From positions 124,001-188,000 of the forward strand of contig NC_089184.1 in NCBI RefSeq assembly GCF_947507565.1: a DNA stretch of 64,000 bases, written 5' to 3'. This document shows positions 11,142 through 28,249 of this stretch, piece by piece. The position numbers were made by a program, and so were the translations under genes. The notes beneath the pieces are model-generated. The model saw only the letters and a program-made list of their open reading frames with translations. It did not search any database and had not been told where the DNA came from. Within the stretch, counting starts at the first letter, position 1, and each line of letters starts with the position of its first letter. The stretch comes from Oscarella lobularis (lineage: Eukaryota > Porifera > Homoscleromorpha > Homosclerophorida > Oscarellidae).

Positions 11142-11745
11142 ATGACTCTCTTCGCCGCTATTGCGGCTGGTTGCACGTCAATCGCTGTTTTTCTTTTCCT
11201 ATTCGAATTGGCTGAGAAGGTCATGCAGGTAAAACGTCGCCTCGCGATTCGAAATCCCCTGGATCGAACTGAAACCTGTTCGCGCGCACGTACAGAAATT
11301 TCCGCTGCGCCTCGATGCACTAACGAACGATAAGGGACAGAAAGCGAATCAGAAAGCGAATCGCAAATGCACGCCTGACGAACGAAGCGAAAAAACGAAT
11401 GGCATTTCATTCGATCATCAAAGTCATCCGATGCGGAAGCGAATCAGGAATGAATCGGACTCATCTGGAACGTTGATCCAGTCCAACTGGATTTACCTCG
11501 ATATGCACCTTTTGGGCGAAAGCCTTGTCGATTTCGAAACAGCGTGGGGAAACGATCACGGCTTGATATTCTTCAATGATGATGATGATGAAGACGATGA
11601 AGAATATGGGACGGCACCGCCCCCGCATCAACGAGGCGGCGTCGTCATTCTCGCCGACGAGTCGAATCTTCGTCTCGTCGCCATTAGCGAAAATGGTACG
11701 GTTCGTCTGACGTGCGACGGAAGCGAAAAAATTAGCGCGGCATGA
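11142..11745 (+). CDS. Small single-pass membrane protein with acidic tract
   Basis: Two exons, 11142-11228 and 11296-11745, give 178 residues. Exon 1 is a hydrophobic N-terminal segment (LFAAIAAGCTSIAVFLFLFEL) with no clear signal cleavage site, so it is probably a membrane anchor. Exon 2 is polar: repeated KANQKANRK, then NDDDDEDDEEYG, and a C-terminal strand-like region LRLVAISENGTVRLTC. I do not recognise the family. The exon plan resembles the gene at 12236. Confidence 0.6.
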
Positions 11746-12235
11746 TGAAAACATCGACTTAGTAGTACTGCTACACTTTTATCGAGTTCTTTGCGAGCTT
11801 TTCTCCTCCTCCTCCTCCCTCCAGGCGAGGTCAGCGCGTTCTATCAACAATCGTTGAAATGACACACTTATCCTATCATGTAACTACCGGTAATTATCGA
11901 GGAGATTATGCTCGATGCGCGAAAATGGTCGCGATGTTCTCCTTCTACTGCACGGCTGTACCTTTTATCGATCGAGTTTTTGGAAGAGATTTCGTCTTTC
12001 GAATCTAGACAAGGTCGCACTGCATCATGGTCGAAATGACTCCTCTGTTGGAATTTCGGAGGCGAATCCGGAGATTGCGCATCAGCGCGTGATCCCGTGA
12101 CCATCGCATTATAAACCGGTCCGTGGGCGCCCGCGATTTTCGCAGGCACTAGCGAACTAGATAAAACCAGTCGTGTCCGTATCTTTATACACAATAACCG
12201 TGGATATCCTACAGAAGTCGGTCGCATTTTCGATC

Positions 12236-12651
12236 ATGGCTCTTCTGATTGCAGGCGGCGTTTCGGTGCTCGTCTTCTTTGTTTTGTTCGGAGTCAACAT
12301 TCTCGATCGAAAGGTGAGAATGACGACGATCCGCCGCTCCTCCTTCTCGCTACATTTTCTCCATTTTTTTTTCTGCAGAAGGAGCCGCCACAAGAAGACG
12401 CTAGAAATAGAAAAAGACGTTCGCTTCTTCACAAGTCCCCATCTGGCCTTCGAACGCGCCGAATCTTCGACGTTTCGTCGCTGGACACGCCTCTGCGATC
12501 CGATGTCCAGTTCGAACCGGTTGGCGTGACGTCACCACCACCAGCGATCGTTTTCGACGACGAAGAGGACGACGAAGAGGATGACTTCGACATCAATCAG
12601 GAAATTTTGGCCGATTCGTCGTTGACGGAGCGAATGACATATAGTAGATAA
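12236..12651 (+). CDS. Small single-pass membrane protein with acidic tail
   Basis: Two exons, 12236-12313 and 12379-12651, give 116 residues. Exon 1 encodes MALLIAGGVSVLVFFVLFGV then NILDRK, a single hydrophobic helix followed by a charged stop-transfer. Exon 2 is hydrophilic with RNRKRR, then a very acidic run (FDDEEDDEEDDFD). The end is LTERMTYSR. Not recognised. The layout of a membrane exon followed by a basic-then-acidic exon is the same as in the gene at 11142, though the sequences are only loosely alike. Confidence 0.6.
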
Positions 12652-12748
12652 GGAAGTCTAGCATAGACGGATGTACAGTATTGATTATTATTATTACTTA
12701 ATCAACGCCGTGTTAGTTTTGGAAGTCTCTCGTCATCGACGAAATTAT

Positions 12749-14035
12749 TTATGATTCTAGAAGGCTATCTTTAGAAAGTCGAATTGATTTTTTATCAATA
12801 AAAGCGCTAGGCGGTAATACGCTGGTGGGCGTGTCCTTTTGAGTAGTGGACTGCTTCAGTTTCAGTTTCGCTATAGTGTGTCGAGCGCGCGTTAGTTCGT
12901 CGTTTAGTGCGGTCACCTGTTGTGAAAGTTCAATTACGAGCCGACTTCGTCCACTGTCGCTCTCCGTGGGGGAAGACGATCTTTGAAGTTGACTTTTCAA
13001 TTTCACATTCTCGTCGACGAGTCGTTCATTTTCATCTTTCAGTGCAATCATTTCGAGTTGATTTTCGGCTCGGCTTCGTGCTGACGCACTTCTCACTCGT
13101 TTCACTTTTTTCTCATATCTAGCCCTCTACAAGAAAACCAAGCACAATCTGACTTATATATATATATATATATATATATATCCCCAGCCCCTGGGGCTTT
13201 TTTAATTAATTAATTAATTAATTGAGATGAGACTATATGTACCTCTTAGAATCTTGAATACAGCCCCCCGGGACAATATAAGAGTCCCAGTCTCGTTTAG
13301 AGCCCCCTTTCATATACAGTAGTCCATCTGATCAACGATTAACTCTCTCTACATAATCCCCCAGCCCCTGACGCTCTTTTAATTAAGATGAGACTGCATT
13401 ATATATATGCCTGTGTATCTCTTAGAATACAGCCCCAGGACAATATAGTCTCGTTTAGAGCCCCCTTTCATATAGTCCCCCTCTCAAAAATAAAGCTCTA
13501 TATACTTTTTATTTTTTATTCTGTTTACCATAGCTGTCATTTCTTCAGCAGCAGTTCGCAAATCCGACTCCAGTTTCTTCACAATCTGTAGATGTGAACC
13601 ATCAAGGGAAATAAAACACGTGTATCACGTGTCTTCTACCTCTACTCCATTCTCTTTGGCTCGTTCTCCCCTGAGGAGAGCGAGTTCGCGCTCCAAAAGA
13701 GCCACTTGATCGTCAATGGGCGCGTCACGATTAATCAAAAGCTTCACATAAAAATTGGGAAAAATTATCGCCGAGAAAACGTCGACTCACTTGACTCTCC
13801 GCTATTCGAGCTCGATTTTCCGCCTCTTTCAATTGTTCTCGCAGTTCTTCGATGTCTTCTCGTCTTTTCTCGTCAGACTCTACTCTGTGAATGAAAACGC
13901 GTTGCTACGTGCGTAGCCACGGCAACAGTGGGACGCCGCGTCCTACAGTGGGGCCTCGGTCCACCCGGCGTTTTTCTCGAGCTCCCCGTCGATGTGTATC
14001 ACTTGAACGGGCGTTTTCGACACTCCGCTACCCAT
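12749..14035 (-). CDS. Coiled-coil protein with putative N-myristoylation signal
   Basis: About five exons. Exon 1 starts MGSGVSKTPVQVIH, which fits the N-myristoyltransferase consensus (MGxxxS/T). Then come ESDEKRREDIEELREQLKEA, VALLERELALLRGERAKE, IVKKLESDLRTAAEEM, and the last exon with heptads such as DENERLVDENVKLKSQLQ and IELSQQVTALNDELTRA. The tail is Ser-rich. A membrane-tethered coiled coil is the likely shape; the family is unknown. It is divergent from the DUF547 gene with a 51-bp gap. Introns between 13130 and 13520 contain a duplicated segment. Confidence 0.6.
13181..13484. repeat. Direct duplication inside an intron
   Basis: Two diverged copies (about 13181-13318 and 13357-13484) share in order ccccagcccctg, ttttaatta, gatgagact, ctcttagaat, acagcccc, gacaatata, gtctcgtttagagccccct and ttcatata. 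The copies differ by small indels. A (ta)n run precedes the first. Confidence 0.75.
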
Positions 14036-14086
14036 GCAAAACGATCCAAAGAAATAAAACTTATCCGGGTGTTCTGTTTAGCCAGG

Positions 14087-15098
14087 ATGATCGCAGCACT
14101 TCGATTTTTCGTCGTCTTCTGGTTAGTGTCGTGGAGCAATGGCACTTTTCCGAACATCGAGTCTTGGAATGAAGTAAGTTCAGCTCGCCGCTGGTACTTT
14201 AGAGCTCGAATCTGTGTGGCGGCAGATTATGCAACACCACGTGTCTCCAGGACAACTAGATGGAATTTCTTTGCACGTCGTTGACTACGAAGCCATGCGG
14301 TAATTCAAAAAAATTCAAAAAAATTTCTATTTGAAATCAATTGAAAGCAACGACTCTCGCTTGGAAGCCTTTCTTACCATTTTATCGTCTACGAATACGT
14401 CATCGTTCGACAGAAACGAGACGTACGCTTTCTTTATGAATGCCTACAATGCTCTCGCTATCAATATGATCATTCAACATCCCTGCACTGGCTTGGGCTC
14501 CCCAATCAAAAGCATTTTAGACATAGGTAGTCTGAATCACTCCGTTTGGAAAATGAACGCTGGCATTATCAACGGGAAAGAATTCAGCCTCGATGACGTC
14601 GAAGATTATCTTCGAAATCCCCAGCCATTCAAGTAATAAAATAATAATAATTATTATTACTATTATTATTATTACCTGATGTTATTTTTCAGAGAAGATC
14701 CCCGTCTACACGCTTGCATTGTCTGCGCATCGATTTCGTGTCCCAACGTGCGAACTGAAGCCTACGTTCCAGAGCGCGTTCACAGTCAGATGAGCAATCA
14801 AATGAGAGATTTTCTATCCAATACAAAAAAGGGTACACAAATAGAAAATTCTTCCTAATTAATTAATTAATAATTTTTCTTAGGAATGCGTCTTGATAAA
14901 GAGACAAACACGCTCACCTTATCGCCTATATTTCTCTGGTTTATTGAAGACTTCTATCGAGCGGCAGGATCCGTCGAAAATTTCATATTTCCCTACATAT
15001 CTTCAACCGATGCGGCGTTCATAAAAGAAAACTCCCCAAAGAAATCGTACTTCAAGTACAACTGGAACGTAAACGGAAAACCGCCGTGCAATTGTTAA
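14087..15098 (+). CDS. Secreted DUF547 domain protein
   Basis: Starts with a signal peptide (MIAALRFFVVFWLVSWSNGT). Later exons encode YEAMRNDSRLEAFLT, then the DUF547 core ETYAFFMNAYNALAINMII, IGSLNHSVWKMNAGIINGKE, LDDVEDYLR, and DPRLHACIVCASISCPN. The last exon (from about 14884) ends FKYNWNVNGKPPCNC at 15098. This order and the conserved FW/MNAYNAL and HACIVCAS-CP motifs identify the family, whose biochemical role is unknown. Introns are about 48-80 bp. It is head to head with the coiled-coil gene and ends 72 bp from the stop of the convergent KASH5-like gene. Confidence 0.8.
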
Positions 15099-15170
15099 TT
15101 AATTAATTAAATCAACTTGCGAATCATTTCATTAGCTTCCGGTTCTCATAGTTCTGATTTCGTACAAATA

Positions 15171-17852
15171 TCAAAATTGACTAAATGCGAATGTAGCCGA
15201 AAACACGACCACTGCCAAAATACACAACAGAGTACACAGTAGGGACTCTGTTGAACAACTTTCCTCTTTGATCACAGGTATTTTTTCAGCCCTAGATAAA
15301 TATATCAAGTGGTGCCTTTTTACTAAGAAATCCTACAGCAAGCCTTTTTCCGTTTCAACACCAAAGGAGTCCTCATTTATCAGACTAATATAATTAATTA
15401 ATTAATTAATTAAATCCCTAAATTTACAACGTACCTTTCCCAATTAGAGAAACTTTTCCCGTTTGTTACTGGATCACTAAAGAGGAGAGTTTTGACGTAA
15501 GAGAAGAATAATGCGTCTCATTACTTGATGTCTGCCGACAGTTGAAGTTCTTTGGCTCTCAGCCGCTTCACAAGTTTCTCCTTTTCTTCTGTATATAGCC
15601 AAGTTTCAGAGATTCAATACTGAATTTTGTTTTTCCTAACGTTTAAGTTTCTGAACTGTGGTCTCCAATTGTTGCTTTCTACAAAAAGAATAATGTACAC
15701 GCTACAAAAAAAGTCTACAATATACCTTTTCATTGTTCTCTTTTTTGACTCGATTAGACGCCCCAGTTTTTGTCTCAAAGATTCTCTCTCTTCTTCGAAT
15801 TCCATTTTCACAGCCTTCAGGAAAAAACCCCCACGTACATTCGACTTTATTGCCGTATCAACTAAGGCACCTCCGTCTCCAAACGTCTCGACGGATCAAG
15901 CACAGATAATTCTGAAATCAATTGCATAGCCTTTTCCGCTCGTTGCCGAGATAGAACTTCCTAAATACGCAAGCACTCTTACCAAATAGCAGCTTAGAGG
16001 TATGCATTATTTACAGCTTGTGAAGCTATGAGAGCGAATTGTTCAAAAGAGGACGTCAATGAAGAGACAGGACATAGAAATTCGTCATCATCGACGTCAT
16101 CATCACTGTCATCCTAAGACCAAAAATCCCCCTAACAAAAAAACAGTTTATTTTGACGTCACCATGCTTGGTCGTAAAGGAGAGCTAGAAAAGACTGGAA
16201 CAAGCAAAGGTGACGACACATCTCGAACTGTGGGACTTGTCCTCTGCCTTTTAAAAACAATTGCGTCAGAAATTTATAATTCCTTGAAGTCATACTGTCG
16301 TTCTTTAGAATGTTCTTCTATGTCACTTTTATCCCTAGCAAGCAGCTACAAAAAATTAATTAAAACACTCATAAAATATTTAACGTGACGTACCTGATTT
16401 TCTGACTTCAATTGATTCATAATTCGAACCCATTCATCGGCGCTCTCAAATGACTAAAGCACGCGTTTTTGAGATCAACTCATCTATAAAACAATCACAC
16501 GAACCTGTTCGACTTCTATTGAGCTACCGCTGCTTCCCAAGCTCTTTGAAGCCTGATTGAATTGACCAGCTAGACTCCTACGCTCCTCATCTAAACATTC
16601 AAGCCGTTTAATCTACAATAAGAGTTCTAGTGGTTATCCCAATGAATCCTATGTCTATTTACTTGTTCTTGCATTTCTGCCAAGCTGGCTTCAAGTTGTT
16701 GGTTTCTCTCTTCCTGAGCACGCCGTATTAAATTTCAAAAAGCCTCTACATCTACAAAAGTATACCAAAAGTCCACGTTTTCTTGATAAAACCGTCATGG
16801 CATCCACGTCTTTATACAGAGAAAGAAATGCACTGCCTTTATTTCCTATATCATCTAACCTTGACGTTTTGTCTCTATCAATTCCCAAATTCTCGTTTTA
16901 GCCTCTTCCAAATCCATTTCAGTTCTAGATGACATACAGTACCCTTAAGATGTTTATTTTAGACGTCTTACTTTTGTAAGCGATGTCTCTCGATCTTCAA
17001 TTCCTCTGTGACGTGAATGAGTCGATCCTCAGCAAACCCAAGCTTTGAGACATTGAAAAAAGAATCAATATCAAGAGAAATTCTTCCCCCACCTGATCAT
17101 AAAGTTGCTCTTTATCTTTATTCAACTTCTGGTTGAGCCTCTTCAGTTCATTAATAGTACTCAATAGTTCAAAATTTTCACTGAAAAAAAACAAAACCCC
17201 GTGCAAAATTTCAACTAAAACAGCTCGCAAGAGACAGACCAGCTCTTGGGCGAGTCTAACGATGTTTCACCTCCGTATCCCTCGAGACTTTCAACCGAAA
17301 AATCTGAAGTAACCAGTACTACTAACCCAAGTAAGAAGAAACGACTGTACTACGACCCCCTGTGTAATACGACTCGAAAGGCGGTTTATTTTCACTGTAA
17401 TAATTGAAGCTGTTATCACTGCTTCTACTACGAAAAGAATTCGAGTAGACTAAAACATCCCTAGGCTACGAACTTGGCTTGCTGTTGCTGCTGAATGTCT
17501 CGAATCCACGCCGAAGTTTTCGTGCGAAATTCGTCGCTTTCCACTTCGGCGTCGATCCCCTTGGGATCCAATAGAACTGACAGCGCCTCCAGGTATTCCT
17601 ACAGGGCACGTGGAGCTCGCGAGGCTCGGCAACTGCCTGCGCGGTTCCGCGTAGCGCGAGGGGCCCCCATACGTCGTCGATTTTCGCCGCCGATCGAAGA
17701 TATCGAACGACGTTCGACACGCGAATCCGTCCCGTATGCATGTGGTCGCATTTTGCAAGAATATCGTCGATAACGGTCTGTTCGTCGGCCGCTGCCGCTG
17801 CCATGGTTTCTCGCGAAGTTATTCGATTAAGAACGTCCCCGGATGCCATCAT
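15171..17852 (-). CDS. KASH5-like protein: EF-hand-like domain, coiled coil, tail anchor
   Basis: The first exon starts MMASGDVLNRITS and encodes ILAKCDHMHTGRIRVSNVV; a spliced exon continues EYLEALSVLLDPKG and FRTKTSAWIRDIQ. This pattern resembles the degenerate EF-hand domain of KASH5/CCDC155, where CDP..TG.V and SLDP.G are followed by a WI. Many short exons then give heptad-rich coiled coil. The last exon ends with one hydrophobic helix (LLCTLLCILAVVVFSATFAF) and only SQF after it, so the protein is tail-anchored. In vertebrates KASH5 links meiotic telomeres to dynein through the nuclear envelope. The alternative is an IRAG/LRMP relative. The lack of a clear luminal KASH peptide keeps this tentative. 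Confidence 0.55.
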
Positions 17853-18089
17853 TACACACTACGAATAAATTCTCTATGTTAGTTTCTTCATAATTTCGGC
17901 TACTAGGCGGTCAAGCGATTCGCTATAGAAACACGGCTTCTGTATATGTTTTATTTAGTCTTGGGAGTCCCCCCACCTTCTCTGTGTTTTGCCCAAGTGA
18001 TCCTTCACGTTCTTTACAAAAGATTTCTTCCTGCTGCTCAATATAGACGGTGCCTAAACATAACTATTTAGAAATTCAGCTCATCTCAA

Positions 18090-23027
<4,938 letters not shown>

Positions 23028-23073
23028 CGCAGAGTCGGGAACGTTGCGATATCACGTGGTTGCATATATGTAT

Positions 23074-26000
23074 TTAATCCTCGTCATCAGTAGTAGTCGT
23101 CGTCATTCCCAAGTCATCATACATGACTCTTACGAGATAGAGAAATTTTTCATTGTCTGCCATACCAGATTCCTCCATCTCTTCCGTATGCAAGATTCTT
23201 TCCAAGGGCGGAACGTAACTTTGTAAGTCCAATCCTAATACATCAAAAAAGCAATAAAATGAAAAATCAATATCTCTTAACACTGTACCATGTAGCGATG
23301 CCAGTTTGCAAATGCGATAAAATACCGTTTGCCTGATGAGTTCTAAGGGCTCCGGTGCATCGGTACTAGTCCAACTAAATCAAAATATCAATTAAATTAA
23401 CCCTCTAATACTCCAATCTTCCTCACAACGTCTTGTCTCGTAAAAGTGCTCTCGACCAAATAGAGAATATAACCTGTGTGACGTCACATTTGTCCTAGAA
23501 AACTCGTCTGATATGACCATAGAAGAAGAGGTATCAAAAGTCATACCGAATCCAAATAACCAACCAAATCTTGAGCTTTTCGAAAATCCAATTCGCCAGC
23601 AGAAGGATTCACTTCTTCCTTTGTATAAAGCTAAAAACAACGATCAAGAAAGAATAATTAAATGAATTCTCATACGTCTATGAGTTGGAGAGGATTAAGC
23701 GGCGGAGCAGAATCAAGATTAAGACTAGCACGCTAAAAATTCAAACGTTATTTTCGAAAAAATAAAATAGCGATACGTATGACTACTATACCTCTTTCAC
23801 GTCATCAGGAAGATTTTCCTGGTGCAAAATCACGTCAAGTTGTGAATCAATATCTATAGGAACAAGTACAAAAAAATAGCCTGAGGCATTGCGAACTTAC
23901 AATCAAGTTTCTCATCGCGTTCATCTACTTCCTTATCGGATGCAAATAGGGCAATTTTAGCAATGCTTAGCAGCGTTTTCTTCTCAGAAACCGTATCCTT
24001 TTCAGTAGCTAATCCCGAGAGCACGTCATGCGCCTATAGGAGAAGAAAAATTGACGTCAATCGCGCGCTATTATTCGCGACTCACTCGATCAAACGATCG
24101 AGTTCGTATGTGGTGAAGCGACGCAAGCTGAGGATACGAATTCGAGTCAAGAAAGTCGGTTAAACGAGCACAAAACTCGTCAGGAACGTCCAGAAGCTTA
24201 TCAATAAATCCTAGCGGGAAAATCAAAAGAGAAACAAACGCCCCAAGTCCCTCACCTTCGTCTATGTACCACTGAAACATAAAATCAACGAATCCCTGTA
24301 AAAAGAAGTCAAGACTCGCGCGCGATCTCTCTATTCTCTCTCTCTACTTCGTCCTCATATTGTTCAGCGTAATTGCAGAGTCGTTGTTTGTCGTCAGCGA
24401 AAAGGCGCATCAGTACGGCGAACTCCCGGTATTTTTCGGCTAAAGACGCGGCTAAATCGTCCAGTCCATGATCAACTAAATACGTTAATGATTTCGTTAA
24501 GAAGCGTCGCGTTTTTGCAAACCTATCGGCATAATAGTCATCTGTTTTCCTTGAGAAAATTTCTTCCGAAGCTGATCGACAAAAGGATCGTCGAAATCGA
24601 TTTTTCTAATTATTAATTAATTAGTAATTATGTGGAGCAGTGACACCTACTTGTAGAGTTCAATTTGCTGCATGTAGCTAGTCAAAACGACGTCAGCAAG
24701 ACCAGCAAGAGTCCAATAATAAATCGACTCAGAATCCTAAATGCATGAAGCCACTAATTCCTTAAGAAAAGACGAAAGCTTACTGCAAAAGCCTGGCGAT
24801 ATTCAATAAGCAACATAAGCTGCTTTGTGAGAGTATCCCTAATACTTCCATCAACCTCAATATCTAGAGAACAATATATACGTATGCGATGATTTTAGCG
24901 CTACTTTACCAGTCCAAAAAGCAAAACGTGGGCCTAGGGCTTTGAGTTCCGCCGTCAAAGTCGGTGGAAGTGCGCCCAGGCCCAACTGACCGGCTTTAGC
25001 CTCTCTATGAGCCAAAGCACCGTCAATCATAACCTAAAAGCACGCAAAGGCGATGCAAAAAAGCCCCTAGAGGACGAACAAACGTACTTTCTGTATAGAA
25101 CAGGCTGTCTCGATGAGAACGCTCGCTTCCTCGGGAGCCAATCGCGTATTGAGACGATTTCGCTGCTCGTCGAAAATCCACGAAGCGACGAGATGAACCG
25201 AAGACACCTAGAGCAAAAAAATAGAACGCGCAAAATTCAAATAATCTCCAAATAACATTTTTGTAAAAGAGATCGACTGCCGTGACGCTCGAGTGCTGAG
25301 ACAAGTTCACGTGTTCGTCTAGTACGCGATCCAGCAGTGAATCAATCAATTCCACGTGCCTAGAGGGGAGAGAGTTTGAACTGGGGTAACCATCTCCCTC
25401 CCGCGAGACAGTGACGAACTCATTGTGCTTTTTTCGAAGTTCTATAGCCGCTACGACTTTTTCTTGGTGTTCGCATAGCGCAAAAACGGTGGGAAGTCGA
25501 CGATCGTCCACTCCGACAACACGCAACTAAATAAATAAGTAATAAAAAAGATTTTAATAATACTCTATAACCAGGAGCTATAAATAAAATTAATTGAAAA
25601 ATAATTATAGGTATCATTACAAAAAAAAGCAAGACCACAAGAGATTAATAAATAAGAAAATAACCCAACACTAGTCGTATTTCGCGAGATTCATGCGCAT
25701 TACGTGTGGAAGAAAACCGGCGTCGGAAAGGAACTGCAAAAAGAGATCGTGCACTTGAATTTTCGAGCGCAAATGCTCGAATATAATGACGGCGGATGAC
25801 GAGGATAGCACGCCTTCGAAGAGGAAAAATACCTAAGATTCTACGACGTTTACGCGCTTCGCTACTTGATGATGCTTCGGCCCATCGAGGATCCGAGTGT
25901 GGGGCATCGTCTATTATCTCCAAACTTAGGCTAATCACTGCCGCGTCGAGTACGGACGACATCGTTGGTCCGGCGCGTTCTACAGCCGAATGAAGGTCAC

Positions 26001-28191
26001 TGGCTATGGTCATGACGTTCGTCTTTTTTTCAAAATTTCATGCGTTAAGTGACGCGTCGTTTTTTGAGTGTGAATCTTACTTTGTTGTCTTCTTTTTGGC
26101 AGTATAAAACGAACGCTTCTCTCAGTTGTTCGAGAAAGTCGGCACGCAATCGAATAGGTTTGGGTTTTTTGGCAGAAAAGGGCGTAGCCTAAAAAGAGAA
26201 GTGCTCACAAAAAAAAATTCGAATTCTTACGCGGAGCTCACCAGTTTTAATGGCATTGGGCTTTCCCGTTCATTCAGACACACAATACTGTGATTCTTTG
26301 TCAAGAGAAACATCTTTTCTTGACAAAAGCCTACAACCTTAACGTCACCTTATAAAATCTCGTCATTTATCGTTATTAACCTGCGCCAAAAATGACGTCA
26401 CTAGGCGCAATTTTGAGACTATCAGCCGGCTTAGAAAAGCCTTGAGTAATCCAAGATATACATGATTAGATGTCAATATATATATATAATATATATACCG
26501 GAAGGAATCCAGATTATGTGTGAACCGTGAGCAATTACGTCATCATTGAACGCGGAAAGATGATTGGGTTCTGTCTCTCCAGCGTGGAGTTGCTAAGACA
26601 ACGAACTCACGTCTACGTATAAACTAAGAGACCCAATGGAAATCCTACGTTTGAATCAAGCATTTCGACAGAGAGAACTTCCATTGATTCATCCAATCCC
26701 ACTTCACGAATTTTATAAAATTAAAGGGGAAGCGAACGAATGAAAAATTGCTTACCTAGGCAGCTGATTCGCTCGTTCAATTCGGTGAGGGTGGAGAGCA
26801 AAACAAACAAGCGGTTACTGGGCAAAATGTCTGCAATTCAATAGAGAGAAAAAGAGATAGCGTTACCAACTGATAACCATGTCTAGAGCTGTCAGCTGTT
26901 GAACGTTCTTATCACTCTACATCAACAAAGGTTCCCCCAGACTTCATAAAATCATTGACTGATTGCCTTACGTCAGCAGAAAATAAATTCTGTGCAATTG
27001 AAGCTGTGGAAAAATCGGAGACCATCTGAAAAAAAATCATTAATAAATATTACAATTGATTTTGCGTAAACTGACTGACTTTATTTTCCGTATTATTTAT
27101 CTTCCAAGATTGGATTTTCGTCTCGCCCAAGACGAAAACCGTGTGAGCACCATCTCTAAAAGAAATCATATTTATGTAGAACAGACCCAAAGTGTCATCA
27201 TACCCATCAATATCTTTTAAACAAGAAATAGCCTGAACTCTCTATAACTCCGTCTTTATCACAAAATAGCCCCCCAAATTATCAAGATACTCACCTCTCC
27301 TAATGACGAATGAATTTCCTGACTAGGAGTGCCGCCGCCAAATAAAAAGGAAGACACTCGCCGACCCAATCCAGCAATCATGCCCTGCGAATTCACTTGC
27401 AATTTCTCCGACTCAATACCGACCTTTAATAAATAATTAATTAATTAAATTAAAAAAATAATTTCTCTACCGAATGCCCTTGAAAATCAAGTCGAACGAC
27501 ATAAACGTATCCAAGCATTGTTCCAACAAAAAACATATCAGCCTAGAAAAAAGGTTCTTTTTGGAATATTTAGAGAGAGAGACTTTGACTAACTTTGAGT
27601 GCAACTACTAGGACGGTTCGATCTCCACTCTCCATGTTGAGCTCCGTGACGCACGTCGCTTTGGTGCTACGCACCACGTCGGCAACGTAGTGAATTTTTC
27701 CGTCAAGTGACGACATCAAAAGACCAGTGAATGCATTTCGACTCGAAATTTCGACGTGATTCGCCGTCGAGAGATCGTCTGGTAACGTCAGCGTGCGAAC
27801 CGACTAAAGAACAGGCCTAGCGATGCCAAAACGAGGCGAAATTGTCGATGCGTACGTGAGGTTTTTGACTTATGTGCCATAGAGCGAGTCTTCCTTTGGA
27901 AACGACTACGCAGTGTCCCGATTCGGTGAATTTGCACGATGCCGTCGCCGAGCCGTGTCGCACGTCGACGAGAACCTCTTGAGCGGCGGCCGGCAACAGG
28001 TCTAGAGCTTCGAGGCAGTAGAAATCGGACTGGCTGAAAATTCGCGATGCTTTCGCCGTTCTCAGTCCGCTAAAACGGTATTCGCTCGCTCAAAGACGTT
28101 TCAGACGGCCTCGCTGACAAGCTTACCGCGCCGTCGATGCAGATCTTAGAGAACGGCGAGGCGTAACAGCTTCTCTTCGAGGCGTGTACAT
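23074..28191 (-). CDS. NUP133: Nuclear pore protein NUP133
   Basis: Y-complex nucleoporin. Exon 1 (28191 downward) encodes MYTPRREAVTPRRSLRSAS, a basic N-terminus like other NUP133. The beta-propeller follows: ALDLLPAAAQEVLVDV, HCVVVSKGRLALWHI, and GMIAGLGRRVSSFLFGG, which matches the human GMLSGIGRRVSS stretch. The alpha-solenoid carries IDDAPHSDPRWAE (human ASDPRWAES), LCEHQEKVVAAIELRKKH, LFYKNVIWRLFE and MFQWYIDEG. More than 25 exons are separated by introns of 50-90 bp. The last exon ends VMYDDLGMTTTTTDDED. The downstream ULK4 start is only 46 bp away on the same strand. Confidence 0.9.
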
Positions 28192-28249
28192 TTTTCGTCG
28201 TCGTCGCTTTTCGATGACCATATATGGTTTGCACGTGAGGAACACCTCA

